Origin: Pseudomonadales bacterium
GTDB taxonomy: Bacteria; Pseudomonadota; Gammaproteobacteria; Pseudomonadales; Pseudohongiellaceae
NCBI GenBank assembly: GCA_022822865.1
Contig: JAJDYJ010000042.1
Coordinates: 1-43,126 of the forward strand
DNA: 43,126 nucleotides
Direction: 5' to 3'
Part shown: positions 17,046 through 29,711 of the stretch, piece after piece
Position numbering within the stretch: position 1 is the first letter of the stretch
How the letters are laid out: every line of letters starts with the position of its first letter
The notes under the pieces: generated by a model
What the model was told of the DNA's origin: nothing
Seen by the model: the letters and a program-made list of their open reading frames with translations, nothing else
Database searches by the model: none
Position numbers and translations under genes: made by a program

Positions 17046-18817
17046 TGAGCGGATTCAGGGTTGTTACTTTCGACGCGATCATCGTCGGCGGCGGCGGGGC
17101 CGGCATGCGGGCGGCCCTGCAACTGGCGCAATCGGGATTTCGCACCGCGGTCCTGTCCAAGGTGTTTCCGACCCGCTCGCATACCGTTTCCGCCCAGGGC
17201 GGAATCACCTGCGCGATCGGCAGCGCCGATCCCGAAGACGACTGGCGCTGGCACATGTACGACACCATCAAGGGATCGGACTATATCGGCGATCAGGACG
17301 CCATCGAATACATGTGCATGGAAGGGCCGCAAACGGTCTACGAACTCGAACACATGGGCCTGCCGTTTTCCCGCACCGCCGACGGCCGTATCTACCAGCG
17401 CCCCTTCGGCGGCCAGTCGAAGAATTTCGGCAAGGGCGGTCAGGCGGCGCGGACCTGCGCCGCGGCCGACCGCACCGGTCATGCGCTGCTGCACGCCCTG
17501 TATCAGGGCAACCTGAAAAACGACACGGTTTTTCTCAACGAATGGTTCGTCGTGGATCTGGTCAGGAACCAGGACGGCGCCGTGACCGGCGTAACCGCAA
17601 TCGATATCGCCAATGGCGAGGTCTGTTTCGTACAGGCCGCGGCCACGGTGCTGGCCACCGGCGGCGCCGGACGCATCTACGCATCGACGACCAACGCCCT
17701 GATCAATACCGGCGACGGCGTCGGCATGTGCCTGCGCGCCGGCTTTCCCGCCCAGGACATGGAAATGTGGCAATTCCATCCCACGGGAATCCATGGCGCC
17801 GGCACGCTGGTGACCGAAGGCTGCCGGGGCGAGGGAGGCTACCTGATCAACAAGGACGGCGAGCGATTCATGGAACGCTACGCGCCCAACGCCAAGGATC
17901 TCGCCGGCCGCGACGTGGTCGCGAGATCCATGGTGCTCGAAGTGCTGGAAGGCAGGGGCTGCGGCGAACACGGCGACCATGTCATGCTGAAACTCGATCA
18001 TCTCGGCGCCGAGGTTCTGAACAAGAAGCTGCCGGGCATTCTCGAACTGTCGCGCACGTTCGCGCATGTGGATCCGGTCAGGGAGCCGATACCCGTGGTG
18101 CCGACCTGTCATTACATGATGGGGGGCGTCCCGACCAATATTCACGGCCAGGCGCTGACCCGCAATGCCGCCGGCGAAGACGAGGCGATTCCGGGACTGT
18201 TCGCGGCGGGGGAGGCCGCCTGCGTCTCGGTGCATGGCGCCAACCGCCTCGGCGGCAACAGCCTGCTCGATCTCGTGGTTTTCGGCCGCGCCGCAGGCAA
18301 GCATATCGAGGAAGTGCTGCAACAGGGCGTGCAACTCCGTAACGCAGCGAAAGAAGATGTCGACCGCGCCATGGCCCGGCTGCGTCGTCTCGACGAATCG
18401 ACTGAAGGCGAAAGCACCGCGGCTCTGCGGATGGAATTGCAGAACATCATGCAATTGCATTTCGGGGTGTTTCGCACAGGCGAATTCATGCGCGAAGGCG
18501 TGGCCAAACTTGCCGAACTGGGGGAGCGCATAGCGAACTCTTATCTGGCGGACAAGAGCGCCGCCTTCAATACCGCCCGCGTCGAAGCGCTGGAACTGGA
18601 AAACCTGTTCGCCGTGGCCGAGGCAACCGCGGTCGCGGCCGAAGGCCGCAACGAAAGCCGCGGCGCCCATGCAAGAGAAGACTATCGCGAACGCGACGAC
18701 GATAATTGGCTGTGCCATTCGCTTTATTTCCCGGGCGAAAAGAAAATCGGCAAGCGCGAGGTCAATTTCAAACCCAATGTGGTGCCAGTCTTCGAACCGA
18801 AGGCGAGAAGCTATTAA
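17045..18817 (+). CDS. sdhA: Succinate dehydrogenase flavoprotein subunit
   Basis: This catalytic subunit of complex II oxidises succinate to fumarate on the inner face of the membrane. The 590-residue product has the FAD-binding [17 protein letters not shown] segment near residue 12, the covalent FAD histidine in [11 protein letters not shown], the active-site stretch [21 protein letters not shown], and the C-terminal [17 protein letters not shown] segment. The ATG at 17045 overlaps the sdhD stop by 1 bp. Length matches the family (E. coli 588). Confidence 0.97.
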   Translation: MSGFRVVTFDAIIVGGGGAGMRAALQLAQSGFRTAVLSKVFPTRSHTVSAQGGITCAIGSADPEDDWRWHMYDTIKGSDYIGDQDAIEYMCMEGPQTVYELEHMGLPFSRTADGRIYQRPFGGQSKNFGKGGQAARTCAAADRTGHALLHALYQGNLKNDTVFLNEWFVVDLVRNQDGAVTGVTAIDIANGEVCFVQAAATVLATGGAGRIYASTTNALINTGDGVGMCLRAGFPAQDMEMWQFHPTGIHGAGTLVTEGCRGEGGYLINKDGERFMERYAPNAKDLAGRDVVARSMVLEVLEGRGCGEHGDHVMLKLDHLGAEVLNKKLPGILELSRTFAHVDPVREPIPVVPTCHYMMGGVPTNIHGQALTRNAAGEDEAIPGLFAAGEAACVSVHGANRLGGNSLLDLVVFGRAAGKHIEEVLQQGVQLRNAAKEDVDRAMARLRRLDESTEGESTAALRMELQNIMQLHFGVFRTGEFMREGVAKLAELGERIANSYLADKSAAFNTARVEALELENLFAVAEATAVAAEGRNESRGAHAREDYRERDDDNWLCHSLYFPGEKKIGKREVNFKPNVVPVFEPKARSY

Positions 18818-18832
18818 GGCCAGGAAACAACC

Positions 18833-19540
18833 GTGTTAGTCAGCATCTATCGCTACAACCCCGACCAGGACAGCAAACCGGCGATGCAGAACATCGAAGT
18901 CGACGTTCCGGAAGGCCGCGATCTCATGGTCCTCGACGTGCTGGAACTGGCCAAGGCCAAGGATCCTTCCATCGCCTACCGGCGCTCCTGCCGCGAAGGG
19001 GTTTGCGGCTCGGACGGCATGAATATCAACGGCGTCAACGGGCTGGCCTGCATCACGCCGGTTTCCCAAGCGGCGGGACCGGGGCGCAAGCTGGTATTGC
19101 GGCCGCTGCCGGGATTGCCGGTAATTCGCGATCTCGTCGTCGACCTGTCCCAGTTCTACCGGCAATTCGAAAAGGTCAAGCCATACCTGATCAACGACGA
19201 ACCGCCGCCGCCCATCGAGCGCCTGCAATCGCCGGAAGACCGCGAAAAACTCGACGGCCTGTACGAATGCATTCTGTGCGCCTGCTGCAGCACGAGCTGC
19301 CCCTCGTTCTGGTGGAATCCGGACAAGTTCATCGGGCCCGCCGGATTGTTGCAGGCTTACCGGTTTCTGGCCGATAGCAGGGATACCGCGACCGCGGAGC
19401 GGTTGTCGGAACTCGACGATCCATTCAGCGTGTTTCGCTGCCGGGGTATCATGAACTGCGTCGCGGTGTGTCCCAAGGGTCTGAACCCGACGCGCGCGAT
19501 CGGTCACATCAGATCCATGCTGATACGTCAAGGAACTTAA
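18833..19540 (+). CDS. sdhB: Succinate dehydrogenase iron-sulfur subunit
   Basis: SdhB passes electrons from FAD to the quinone. The 235-residue product carries ligands for three clusters: the [2Fe-2S] set in CREGVCGSDGMNINGVNG plus Cys73, then CILCACCSTSCPSFWWNP, and CRGIMNCVAVCPKGLNPT for the [4Fe-4S] and [3Fe-4S] clusters. The start is a GTG at 18833 with AGGAAAC just upstream. It is 15 bp after sdhA and 79 bp before sucA. Confidence 0.96.
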   Translation: MLVSIYRYNPDQDSKPAMQNIEVDVPEGRDLMVLDVLELAKAKDPSIAYRRSCREGVCGSDGMNINGVNGLACITPVSQAAGPGRKLVLRPLPGLPVIRDLVVDLSQFYRQFEKVKPYLINDEPPPPIERLQSPEDREKLDGLYECILCACCSTSCPSFWWNPDKFIGPAGLLQAYRFLADSRDTATAERLSELDDPFSVFRCRGIMNCVAVCPKGLNPTRAIGHIRSMLIRQGT

Positions 19541-19582
19541 CCAGAGCAACGTAACCAGAGCAAATTGACAAGAGCAACCTGA
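19539..19582 (+). repeat. Short tandem repeats between sdhB and sucA
   Basis: Three imperfect copies of a unit of about 14 nt: AACCAGAGCAACGT, AACCAGAGCAAATTG and ACAAGAGCAACCTG. They follow directly on the sdhB stop codon and occupy half of the sdhB-sucA gap. A TTGACA lies inside, but no matching -10 box is at the right distance. Confidence 0.6.
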
Positions 19583-19619
19583 ATCCGGGCCGGCTTGAGC
19601 CTGGAGCGAGACGTCCGCA

Positions 19620-22490
19620 ATGCAGCAGAGCGTTATGGAGTTACTTTGGAGCACCGGCCATCTCTCCGGTTCGAACGCGGAGTACGTGGACGGGCTCTAT
19701 GAAAGCTGGCTGGCCAATCCCGCTTCGGTGCCCGAGGAATGGCGCGCGTTCTTCTCGGATCTTCCGCCGGGCGCCGGCGGCATGAGCGAAGTTTCCCATT
19801 CGCAGATCCGCTCCGATTTCCGCAAGCTCGGCAAGATCAGCCGTTATACCCAGGTGCTCAGCGACGACGCCGTCGTCAATTCCGCGCACGAACAGAAGCA
19901 GGTCCAGGTGCTGGAGTTGATCAGTTCCTATCGCGAAAGAGGGCATCAGAAAGCCTCGCTCGACCCGCTCGGATTGATGAGAAGGCTGCGCGTGCCCGAT
20001 CTGGAAATCGAGTTTCACGACCTGTCGCCAATCGACCATTCGACGATCTTCCAGACCGGAGCGCTGTTCATCAGCAAGCCCCGTGACACCTTGCGCGGCC
20101 TTATCGATACCCTGGAGAGGATTTATTGCGGCTCGATCGGCTATGAATACATGCATATCCTCAGTCTCGCCGAGCAGCAGTGGATTCAGCAGAACATCGA
20201 AAGCACGGACGGTTACCTGCATTTCAGCAACGAGGAAAAGAAACATCTGCTTGAAAGGCTGACCGCGGCGGAGGGACTGGAAAAACACCTTGACGGCAAG
20301 TATCCGGGAACCAAGCGCTTCGGACTCGAAGGCGGCGAATGCCTGATTCCGCTGCTCGACGAAGTCGTGCAGCGCGCGGGGGCCTACGATGTCAAGGAAG
20401 TCGTACTCGGCATGGCGCATCGCGGACGGCTGAACGTGCTGGTCAATATTCTCGGCAAGAATCCGTCCGACCTGTTCGACGAATTCGAGGGCAAGGCGGT
20501 TTACCAGAGTTCGGGCGACGTCAAGTACCACCAGGGCTTCTCTTCCAACGTCATGACGCCCGGCGGCGAAGTACACATCGCGCTGGTATTCAATCCATCC
20601 CATCTGGAAATCGTTGCGCCGGTGGTGGAAGGTTCGGTCAGGGCGCGGCAATCGCGGCGCGAAGACAGGCAGGGCGACCTGGTGCTGCCGGTGATCGTGC
20701 ATGGCGACGCGGCTTTCGCCGGCCAGGGCGTGGTCATGGAAACCTTCCAGATGTCCCGTACGCGCGCGTTTTCCACCGGCGGCACCGTGCACGTCATCAT
20801 CAACAACCAGGTCGGCTTCACTACGAGCAAGCAGGAAGACGCACGCTCGACGGAGTATTGCACCGACGTGGCGAAGATGGTCCAGGCGCCGATCTTCCAC
20901 GTCAACGCCGACGATCCGGAAGCCGTGCTGTTCGTGACCCGCCTCGCGCTCGACTATCGCTACCAGTTCAAGAAGGATGTGGTGATCGATCTGGTCTGCT
21001 ACCGACGCAAGGGGCATAACGAGACCGACGAGCCGGCCATAACCCAGCCGTTGATGTATGAAAAGATACGCGGGCACAGGACCGCGCGCGCATTGTACGC
21101 GGAAAGACTGGCCGAGGAAGATATCGTTTCTCCAGGAGATTCCAGGACGCTCGCAAGCGGCTATCGCGCCGCGCTCGATACCGGGGAACACGTGGTGAAG
21201 AGCCTGGTCAAGGAGCCTTCGGTGGAGCTGTTCGTCGACTGGAGTCCATACCTCGGTCACGACTGGAGCCCCCACTACCAGACCTCGATGCCGCTGGCGA
21301 ATCTGCAGGTGCTGGCGCGCAAACTCACGGTGAAACCCGAAGGATTCCGCCTGCATCGCCAGGTCGACAAGCTGATGGACGACCGCAGGAACATGGCGGA
21401 AGGAAAACTTTCCGTCGACTGGGGCTTTGCCGAAACGCTCGCCTACGCCAGTATCCTGGTCAGCGGCAACAAGGTTCGCATCACCGGCCAGGATTGCGGC
21501 CGCGGAACGTTTGCCCATCGCCATGCCGTGCTCCTCGATCAGGACACCGGGGCGGAATACGTACCCCTGCAACAGCTTCAAAAGGACCAGGGCTCGTTCA
21601 CGATCTACGACTCGCTGCTGTCCGAGGAGGCGGTGCTCGCCTTCGAATACGGTTACGCCACCACTACGCCGAACGCCCTCGTGATCTGGGAGGCGCAGTT
21701 CGGCGATTTCGCCAATTCGGCCCAGGTCGTGATCGATCAGTTCATCACCAGCGGGGAACACAAGTGGCAGCGGCTTTGCGGTCTGACGATGCTGCTGCCC
21801 CACGGCTACGAAGGGCAGGGTCCGGAGCATTCTTCGGCGCGGCTCGAACGCTTTCTGCAATTGAGCGCCGAACACAATATCCAGGTCTGCCTGCCCACCA
21901 ATGCAGCCCAGGTGTTTCACATGTTGCGCAAGCAGGTGCTCAGTCCATTGCGCAAGCCGCTGGTGGTGATGTCGCCGAAAAGCCTGTTGCGGCGCCGGGA
22001 ATGCGCTTGCAGTCTCGAAGAGCTGGCGAACGGCAGTTTCCAGGTCGTGCTCGACGACCCTGCCGGACCCGATCCCGAAACCACCCGAAAACTGGTGATC
22101 TGCAGCGGCAAGGTGTTCTATGACCTCGACGAAATGCGCCGCGCCCGCGGCATCGAAAATATCGCCATCATCCGGCTCGAGCAGTTGTATCCCTTTCCCC
22201 AGGAAGACTTCAGCCGCTGCATAAGCCGCTACTGGAACGTAAAGTCCATCGTCTGGTGCCAGGAAGAGCCGATGAACCAGGGCGCCTGGTATTCGAGCCA
22301 GCACCATATGCGCCGCGCCATTGGCGATCTGTTTCCCGAAATCTGGCTCGAATACGCGGGCAGGGAGGCTTCGGCGGCGGCCGCGGCGGGTTACCTGGCC
22401 CTGCATCTGCGCCAGCAGGAGGACTTTCTGCGCGACGCGCTCGATCTGGAGTGCGATTCGCCGCGCAAACCGGAACGGAAGAAACAATGA
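19620..22490 (+). CDS. sucA: 2-oxoglutarate dehydrogenase E1 component
   Basis: This thiamine-diphosphate enzyme decarboxylates 2-oxoglutarate and transfers the succinyl group to the SucB lipoyl arm. The 956-residue product has the N-terminal [20 protein letters not shown] segment that docks E2, then [17 protein letters not shown], the [12 protein letters not shown] thiamine site, [10 protein letters not shown], and the C-terminal [13 protein letters not shown] and [12 protein letters not shown] segments. Length fits (E. coli 933). The ATG at 19620 was taken; an in-frame ATG five codons later is an alternative. Its stop overlaps the sucB start by 3 bp. Confidence 0.97.
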   Translation: MQQSVMELLWSTGHLSGSNAEYVDGLYESWLANPASVPEEWRAFFSDLPPGAGGMSEVSHSQIRSDFRKLGKISRYTQVLSDDAVVNSAHEQKQVQVLELISSYRERGHQKASLDPLGLMRRLRVPDLEIEFHDLSPIDHSTIFQTGALFISKPRDTLRGLIDTLERIYCGSIGYEYMHILSLAEQQWIQQNIESTDGYLHFSNEEKKHLLERLTAAEGLEKHLDGKYPGTKRFGLEGGECLIPLLDEVVQRAGAYDVKEVVLGMAHRGRLNVLVNILGKNPSDLFDEFEGKAVYQSSGDVKYHQGFSSNVMTPGGEVHIALVFNPSHLEIVAPVVEGSVRARQSRREDRQGDLVLPVIVHGDAAFAGQGVVMETFQMSRTRAFSTGGTVHVIINNQVGFTTSKQEDARSTEYCTDVAKMVQAPIFHVNADDPEAVLFVTRLALDYRYQFKKDVVIDLVCYRRKGHNETDEPAITQPLMYEKIRGHRTARALYAERLAEEDIVSPGDSRTLASGYRAALDTGEHVVKSLVKEPSVELFVDWSPYLGHDWSPHYQTSMPLANLQVLARKLTVKPEGFRLHRQVDKLMDDRRNMAEGKLSVDWGFAETLAYASILVSGNKVRITGQDCGRGTFAHRHAVLLDQDTGAEYVPLQQLQKDQGSFTIYDSLLSEEAVLAFEYGYATTTPNALVIWEAQFGDFANSAQVVIDQFITSGEHKWQRLCGLTMLLPHGYEGQGPEHSSARLERFLQLSAEHNIQVCLPTNAAQVFHMLRKQVLSPLRKPLVVMSPKSLLRRRECACSLEELANGSFQVVLDDPAGPDPETTRKLVICSGKVFYDLDEMRRARGIENIAIIRLEQLYPFPQEDFSRCISRYWNVKSIVWCQEEPMNQGAWYSSQHHMRRAIGDLFPEIWLEYAGREASAAAAAGYLALHLRQQEDFLRDALDLECDSPRKPERKKQ

Positions 22491-23707
22491 CTATCGAATT
22501 GAACGCTCCGACCCTGCCGGAGTCGGTGCCTGACGGAACCATCAGCTCCTGGCACAAGAAGGCCGGGGAGACGGTGAGACGCGACGAAGTGCTGGTGGAC
22601 ATCGAAACCGACAAGGTGGTGATCGAAGTTCCTTCGCCGGCGGACGGCGTACTCAAGGAAATCTACAAGCAGGCCGGCGACACCGTCCTCAGCAATGAGC
22701 CGATCGGCAGAATCGAGCCTCTTGGGCCTGGCGAAACCCTCGAAGCGCCCGATTCCGGGCCTGCCGCGGAGGCTCCGGAACAGACCGGCTCCGAGGCCGA
22801 GTCGGAACCGGCGCCGGCCGCCGGCCCGGCCGCGCGCCGCCTGATGGAGGAGAACGAACTCGACCCCGAAGACATAAAAGGCAGCGGCAAGGGCGGTCGC
22901 ATTACCCGGCAGGACGTGCTCGACCGGTTGAACACCGGCGAATCCGATCCGGCTCCGGCGCCCGCGCCGAGCCCGGCCGGGCCGGCGCCGCAATCCATGG
23001 AGAACCGCAAGGAAGAACGCGTACCCATGAGCCGGCTGCGCGCGCGGGTCGCCCAGCGGCTGCTCGAGGCGAGCAACAGCACGGCCATGCTGACGACTTT
23101 CAACGAGGTCAATATGCGGCCGGTGATGGATATCCGCAAACGGCACCAGGAGCGCTTCCAGGAAACCCATGACGGCGTCCGTCTCGGTTACATGTCGTTT
23201 TTCGTCCGCGCCTCGATCGAAGCGTTGAAGCGCTTTCCGGCGGTCAACGCGTCCATCGACGGCAACGACATCGTCTATCACGGCTACCAGGACATCGGCG
23301 TGGCGGTTTCCTCGCCGCGGGGTCTCGTGGTGCCGGTGCTGCGCGACGCCGACAACATGGGCTTCGCCCGCATCGAGAAGGAAATTCTCGAATTCGGCGA
23401 AAAGGCCCGCGCGGGCAAGCTGGCGATCGAGGAACTCGCCGGGGGAACCTTCACCATCTCCAACGGCGGCATCTTCGGCTCCCTGCTTTCGACGCCGATT
23501 CTCAATCCGCCGCAAACGGCGATTCTCGGCATGCACAAGATCCAGGAACGGCCGATGGCGGTCGAGGGCGAAATCAGGATACTTCCCATGATGTATCTCG
23601 CGCTTTCCTACGACCATCGCCTGATCGACGGCAAGGAGGCGGTGCAATTCCTGGTGACGATCAAGGAACTGCTCGAAGACCCGACCCGGCTGGTGCTGGA
23701 AATCTGA
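22487..23707 (+). CDS. sucB: Dihydrolipoamide succinyltransferase (2-oxoglutarate dehydrogenase E2)
   Basis: The E2 core transfers the succinyl group to CoA. The 406-residue product has one N-terminal lipoyl domain with the lipoylated lysine in [14 protein letters not shown], then an acidic Pro/Ala/Glu linker, a subunit-binding domain ([20 protein letters not shown]), a second Pro/Ala linker, and a catalytic domain ending with [16 protein letters not shown], which carries the active-site histidine. The ATG at 22487 overlaps the sucA stop in ATGA, the usual coupling for these two genes. Confidence 0.97.
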   Translation: MTIELNAPTLPESVPDGTISSWHKKAGETVRRDEVLVDIETDKVVIEVPSPADGVLKEIYKQAGDTVLSNEPIGRIEPLGPGETLEAPDSGPAAEAPEQTGSEAESEPAPAAGPAARRLMEENELDPEDIKGSGKGGRITRQDVLDRLNTGESDPAPAPAPSPAGPAPQSMENRKEERVPMSRLRARVAQRLLEASNSTAMLTTFNEVNMRPVMDIRKRHQERFQETHDGVRLGYMSFFVRASIEALKRFPAVNASIDGNDIVYHGYQDIGVAVSSPRGLVVPVLRDADNMGFARIEKEILEFGEKARAGKLAIEELAGGTFTISNGGIFGSLLSTPILNPPQTAILGMHKIQERPMAVEGEIRILPMMYLALSYDHRLIDGKEAVQFLVTIKELLEDPTRLVLEI

Positions 23708-25186
<1,479 letters not shown>

Positions 25187-25197
25187 GGATTTCTACA

Positions 25198-26367
25198 ATG
25201 AATCTGCATGAATATCAGGCAAAGCAATTGTTTGCCGAATACGGCTTGCCGGTATCGCGCTCGGCGACGGCCGACTCGGCGGCCGAAGCGGCCGCCGCCA
25301 CCGGGAATCTCGGCGGCGAGCGCTGGGTAGTCAAGGCGCAGGTGCACGCGGGCGGGCGCGGCAAGGCCGGCGGCGTCAAGGTGGTGAACAGCGCGGCGGA
25401 AGCGCGGGCGTTCGCGGAACATTGGCTGGGCCGCAACCTGGTGACTTACCAGACCGGCGCCGGCGGCCAGCCCGTAAACAGGATTCTGGTCGAGGAATGC
25501 GTCGAGATTGAATGCGAACTCTATCTCGGCTCGGTAGTGGACCGGTCTTCGCGCCGTATCGTGTTCATGGCTTCGACCGAAGGCGGCGTCGATATCGAGA
25601 AAGTGGCGCGGGAGACGCCGGAAAAGATCCTGCGCGCCGGCATCGACCCGCTGACGGGGCCCCAGCCCTTCCAGGGCCGCGAGCTGGCCTTCCGGCTCGG
25701 ATTGAAGGGCGCCCAGGTCAAGCAGTTCACAAGCATTTTCATGGCGCTTGCGCGGCTGTTCCGGGAACTCGATCTCTCGTTGCTCGAAATCAATCCGCTG
25801 GTTATCACGAAACAGGGCGAACTCAACTGTCTGGACGCCAAGATCAACATCGACGGCAACGCGCTTTTCAGACAGCCCCGGTTGCGTGAAATGCACGATT
25901 CCTCCCAGGACGACGAACGCGAAGTCCACGCGGCGCGCTGGGAACTCAGTTATGTCGCGCTGGACGGCAATATCGGCTGCATGGTCAACGGCGCGGGCCT
26001 GGCGATGGGCACGATGGACATCGTGCAACTCCATGGCGGCAGTCCGGCCAATTTTCTTGACGTCGGCGGCAGCGCCACCGCCGAAAGAGTGTCGGAGGCG
26101 TTCAAGATCATCCTGTCCGACGACAAGGTGCGCGCGGTGCTGGTCAACATATTCGGCGGCATCGTGCGCTGCGACCTGATCGCCGAAGGCATAATCGAGG
26201 CCGTGCGCGAGGTCGGCATCACCTTGCCCGTAGTCGTCAGGCTGGAAGGCAACAGCGCGGACCTGGGCCGGCAGGCATTGGCCGCGAGCGGACTCAGCAT
26301 CATCGCCGCCACCAGCCTGCAGGACGCGGCGCGCAAAGTCGTGGAAGCGGCGGGAGACGCCCCGTGA
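25198..26367 (+). CDS. sucC: Succinyl-CoA synthetase beta subunit
   Basis: This ATP-grasp subunit binds the nucleotide and succinate. The 389-residue product begins [19 protein letters not shown], has the [18 protein letters not shown] nucleotide-binding segment, the LEINPLVI motif and the [16 protein letters not shown] segment that meets the alpha subunit. Length is the family norm (E. coli 388). It starts 11 bp after lpdA and overlaps sucD by 4 bp. Confidence 0.97.
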   Translation: MNLHEYQAKQLFAEYGLPVSRSATADSAAEAAAATGNLGGERWVVKAQVHAGGRGKAGGVKVVNSAAEARAFAEHWLGRNLVTYQTGAGGQPVNRILVEECVEIECELYLGSVVDRSSRRIVFMASTEGGVDIEKVARETPEKILRAGIDPLTGPQPFQGRELAFRLGLKGAQVKQFTSIFMALARLFRELDLSLLEINPLVITKQGELNCLDAKINIDGNALFRQPRLREMHDSSQDDEREVHAARWELSYVALDGNIGCMVNGAGLAMGTMDIVQLHGGSPANFLDVGGSATAERVSEAFKIILSDDKVRAVLVNIFGGIVRCDLIAEGIIEAVREVGITLPVVVRLEGNSADLGRQALAASGLSIIAATSLQDAARKVVEAAGDAP

Positions 26368-27260
26368 GCATACTGATCGATACCAATACCAGGGTCATCT
26401 GCCAGGGTATCACCGGCTCCCAGGGCAGTTTTCATACCGAACAGGCGATCGCCTACGGCACCCGCGTCGTCGGCGGCGTGACGCCGGGCAAGGGCGGCCA
26501 GACCCATCTCGGCGTACCGGTATTCGATACGGTGCGCGAAGCCGTGGAAAATACAGGGGCTGAAGCCACTTCCATCTATGTACCCGCGCCGTTCTGCCTG
26601 GATTCGATCCTGGAAGCCGTGGACGCCGGCATCAAGCTGGTCGTCTGTATTACCGAGGGCATCCCGACGCTGGACATGCTGCTGGCCAAGGCCAAATGCG
26701 ACCAGGCCGGAGTACGCCTGATCGGGCCCAACTGCCCGGGCGTGATTACTCCCGGCGAAAGCAAGATCGGCATCATGCCCGGGGACATCCATCTGCCCGG
26801 CAAGGTGGGCATCGTCTCCCGTTCCGGCACCTTGACCTACGAGGCCGTACAGCAAACCACGGATCACGGTTTCGGCCAGTCGTCCTGCGTCGGCATCGGC
26901 GGCGACCCGATACCGGGTTCGAGTTTCATCGACATGCTGGCGCTGTTCGAGGCGGATCCGGCCACCGAAGCCATCGTCATGATCGGCGAGATCGGCGGCA
27001 GCGCCGAAGAGGAAGCGGCGGCCTTCATCGCGGAGAACGTCAGCAAACCGGTGGTGGCGTATATCGCCGGCGTCACGGCCCCTCCGGGCAAGCGAATGGG
27101 CCACGCCGGGGCGATCATTTCCGGCGGCAAGGGCACGGCGGCGGAGAAATTTTCGGCGCTTGAAGCGGCGGGAGTGACAACGGTGAGGAGCCTGGCCGAC
27201 ATCGGCGAAGGCCTGTCGCGGGCGACAGGCTGGAAATCCGCTCTCGCAGGTGGTAAATAG
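26364..27260 (+). CDS. sucD: Succinyl-CoA synthetase alpha subunit
   Basis: The alpha subunit binds CoA and carries the phosphohistidine. The 298-residue product has the [18 protein letters not shown]oA-binding segment near the N terminus, [20 protein letters not shown], and the active-site histidine in [17 protein letters not shown]. The start is a GTG at 26364 overlapping the sucC stop. It is the last gene of the sdh-suc run; no clear terminator hairpin was found directly after it. Confidence 0.97.
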   Translation: MSILIDTNTRVICQGITGSQGSFHTEQAIAYGTRVVGGVTPGKGGQTHLGVPVFDTVREAVENTGAEATSIYVPAPFCLDSILEAVDAGIKLVVCITEGIPTLDMLLAKAKCDQAGVRLIGPNCPGVITPGESKIGIMPGDIHLPGKVGIVSRSGTLTYEAVQQTTDHGFGQSSCVGIGGDPIPGSSFIDMLALFEADPATEAIVMIGEIGGSAEEEAAAFIAENVSKPVVAYIAGVTAPPGKRMGHAGAIISGGKGTAAEKFSALEAAGVTTVRSLADIGEGLSRATGWKSALAGGK

Positions 27261-27472
27261 GGTGAGGCTCGGCTTGAACAAATAGGGGTTCTACAGCTTC
27301 GCGAACTTGTGTTAGGCTTTAGCGCACTTTCGGCCAAGGGCAGGAGTACAAGAACCCGAAGGGCCATGAATCTGGCAACAGCCTGAACGAAACGACCGTT
27401 CTGACATCAGGGGACGATTCCGTCGCGCAAGATGTCCGAATTCGGTTAAATGACGACAAATTAGGATGGCAC
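27261..27472. other. Gene-free space between sucD and the TonB cluster
   Basis: These 212 bp carry no HR1 or HR2 copy, no clear terminator and no convincing -35/-10 pair on the plus strand. An AGGAT ribosome-binding site precedes the next ATG. A promoter for the TonB cluster is expected here but I could not place it. Confidence 0.5.
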
Positions 27473-28297
27473 ATGAAAATATGTAAATTCGGTAACGTCA
27501 CGATTGCGTTGCTGCTGGCGGGCCTGACTGGCTCGGTCCAGGCCCAGGATGCACCGGCGCAGAACGTGCCGGCGCCCGAAATTCTGGTCGACAGCAGCAT
27601 GATCGATCGGGCGATGAGCGCCATTGGGGAGAAGTACCGTGAGTCGGCGGAAGTTCAGCAGGAACTGACCCGGCTGGCGGACTCGGCCAGTTCCACATTC
27701 GAGGAATTCAAGCGCGCCAACGACAACCTTGAATCTCTGCTGGTACTCAATGCCGGTTTCCGCAAATCCATCTCCATCCAGGAAGAGAATATCGCCACGC
27801 TGGACGAGTCCATCGCTTCGGTGGAAGAGGTCACGCGCAATATTCCCTTGCTGATGGAGAAGATGCTGGCGGCGCTGGAAGAGTTCATCGAACTCGACTA
27901 TCCCTTCCAGCTCGAGGAGCGGCGCGGCCGCATCCAGTTCGCCCGCGACGCCATCGACAATCCCGACGTGTCGATCGCGGAGAAGTTCCGTCAGGTACTG
28001 GTGATGTATCAGACCGAAACCGCGTACGGACGCACCATCGAGACCTATCCCGACACGATCGATCTCGATGGCGTGGAGCGAGACGTCAACATCGTCCGCA
28101 TCGGCCGCGTGGCGCTGATCTACCAGACTACCGATCGGCAGGAAACCCGGGCCTGGGACAATCGCGCCCGCGCATGGGTCGAACTGCCGCCGGGCGAATA
28201 TCGAACCGCGATACAGGACGCCATCCGGGTAGCCGCGCAACTCGACGCGCCCAGGATCATCGAATTGCCTGTTCTGGCTCCGGAGGTCGCACAGTGA
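27473..28297 (+). CDS. DUF3450 family periplasmic protein of the TonB2 cluster
   Basis: The 274-residue product has a signal peptide (hydrophobic stretch ending SVQAQ, about residues 8-25), then a long helical, coiled-coil region rich in Glu and Gln (about 50-150), and a C-terminal part with the YQTTDRQETRAWDNRARAWVEL segment typical of DUF3450. Such proteins are found upstream of TtpC-ExbB-ExbD-TonB clusters in several Gammaproteobacteria and are thought to act in the periplasm with TtpC. Its biochemical role is not established. It overlaps the next gene by 4 bp. Confidence 0.88.
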   Translation: MKICKFGNVTIALLLAGLTGSVQAQDAPAQNVPAPEILVDSSMIDRAMSAIGEKYRESAEVQQELTRLADSASSTFEEFKRANDNLESLLVLNAGFRKSISIQEENIATLDESIASVEEVTRNIPLLMEKMLAALEEFIELDYPFQLEERRGRIQFARDAIDNPDVSIAEKFRQVLVMYQTETAYGRTIETYPDTIDLDGVERDVNIVRIGRVALIYQTTDRQETRAWDNRARAWVELPPGEYRTAIQDAIRVAAQLDAPRIIELPVLAPEVAQ

Positions 28298-29688
28298 GAA
28301 ATTTCATGAAATTCAAAACCATTCTGGTCACCGGAGCCCTGCTTGGCGCGAGCGCGCAAGTAGCGGCCCAGGAATCCGCCGGCAATCTTTCGGAATTGCT
28401 GGACCTGGTCGCACAGGACCGGGTTGCCGAATCCGAGGAATATCGCCAGCGGCTGTCGGAATTCGAGCAGAACGCCAATCGCCAGGAGGAAATCCTGGAC
28501 ACTACCAACGACCGCATCGTCGAACAGGAAAACCTGCAGACGCAGTTGAGCGACCAGTTCGAACAGAACGAAATCACCATCAACGACAAGCGTGAAGTCC
28601 TGCGCGACCGGCGCGGCGACCTGAACGAGTTGTTCGGCACCTTGCAGGGCGTGGCGGGAGACTTCCTCAGTACCTTCGAAAATTCACTGATCAGCGCCCA
28701 ATATCCCGGCCGCTCGGAAGCCGTGGAAGGCTTCATCGAAAAAGCGGGCAGCACCATCGCCCAACTCGAGGTCGGGGAGATGGAACAGTTCTGGTTCTAC
28801 ATGCACCAGGAACTGACCGAATCCGCCCAGGTCGTCTCCTATAACGGAGAAGTGGCGCTGCCCAACGGCGACACCGTCAGTCAGGCGGTAACCCGGATCG
28901 GCGCCTTCAACTCGGTTTCCGACGGCCAGTATCTGAGCTATACCGGCGACATTGGCCACTTGCAGGTACTGCCGCGCCAGCCTGACTCGGGATTTCTCGG
29001 TTCCGCGCGAGATCTGGAAGCCGCCAGCGACGGTTTCGTCAAGGTCGGCATCGATCCGACCGGAGGCGTGGGCGGACAGGTGCTTGCCAACCTCGTCAAC
29101 TTCCCGACGGTCGAAGAACAGGTGCGAAACAATTCAGGAATCATCGGCTTCATTATCATCGGTGTGGGTATCGTCGGCATCCTGATTGCATTCTTGCGGC
29201 TGCTGATCCTGACCCTGGTTTCGCTCAAGGTTCGCGCGCAACTGCGCACTGAAAATCTGAGCAGGAAAAACCCGCTGGGCCGCGTATTGCTCGTCGGTGA
29301 ATCCAATCCCGACGTGGACACGGAAACCCTGGAACTCAAGCTCGGCGAAGCGATCCTGCAGGAGACCCCATCGCTGGAAAGCATGCTTACCCTGATCAAG
29401 ATGATCGCCACCATCGCGCCGCTCGGCGGACTGCTCGGCACGGTGACCGGCATGATCGAGGTGTTCCAGCAGATCACGGTATACGGCGCCGGCGACCCGA
29501 CCATCATGGCCGGCGGTATTTCCCAGGCCCTGATGACCACGGTGCTCGGCATCGTCGTCGCCATCCCGACGATCTTCATGCATACGGTGGTGAAGAGCCG
29601 CGCGGACAATATCACCCATATCCTCGAGCAGCAGGCCACGGGCATGATCGCCCAGAAGGCCGAGCGAGAGGCCAAGGCGCAGGGATAA
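28294..29688 (+). CDS. ttpC: TtpC-like MotA/TolQ/ExbB proton channel protein with large periplasmic domain
   Basis: The 464-residue protein has a signal peptide (ending AQVAAQ), a predicted periplasmic coiled-coil domain of about 250 residues, a transmembrane segment GIIGFIIIGVGIVGILIAFL, and a C-terminal ExbB-type channel domain (ESMLTLIKMIATIAPLGGLL followed by GTVTGMIEVFQQI). TtpC is known in Vibrio as an extra component needed by the TonB2 system. The GTG at 28294 is preferred to the ATG at 28306 because GGAGG lies 7 nt before it and it overlaps the previous stop. The name is by domain layout and neighbourhood. Confidence 0.88.
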   Translation: MRNFMKFKTILVTGALLGASAQVAAQESAGNLSELLDLVAQDRVAESEEYRQRLSEFEQNANRQEEILDTTNDRIVEQENLQTQLSDQFEQNEITINDKREVLRDRRGDLNELFGTLQGVAGDFLSTFENSLISAQYPGRSEAVEGFIEKAGSTIAQLEVGEMEQFWFYMHQELTESAQVVSYNGEVALPNGDTVSQAVTRIGAFNSVSDGQYLSYTGDIGHLQVLPRQPDSGFLGSARDLEAASDGFVKVGIDPTGGVGGQVLANLVNFPTVEEQVRNNSGIIGFIIIGVGIVGILIAFLRLLILTLVSLKVRAQLRTENLSRKNPLGRVLLVGESNPDVDTETLELKLGEAILQETPSLESMLTLIKMIATIAPLGGLLGTVTGMIEVFQQITVYGAGDPTIMAGGISQALMTTVLGIVVAIPTIFMHTVVKSRADNITHILEQQATGMIAQKAEREAKAQG

Positions 29689-29711
29689 CTCAAGGCTGGA
29701 GTTGACTGATC

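Noticed and set aside
19641..22487. A 948-codon open frame on the minus strand opposite sucA
   Set aside because: It mirrors the codon pattern of sucA in a GC-rich genome, has no recognisable domain, and sucA on the plus strand is complete and well conserved. Similar mirror frames opposite fadD, sdhA, sucB and lpdA were rejected for the same reason.
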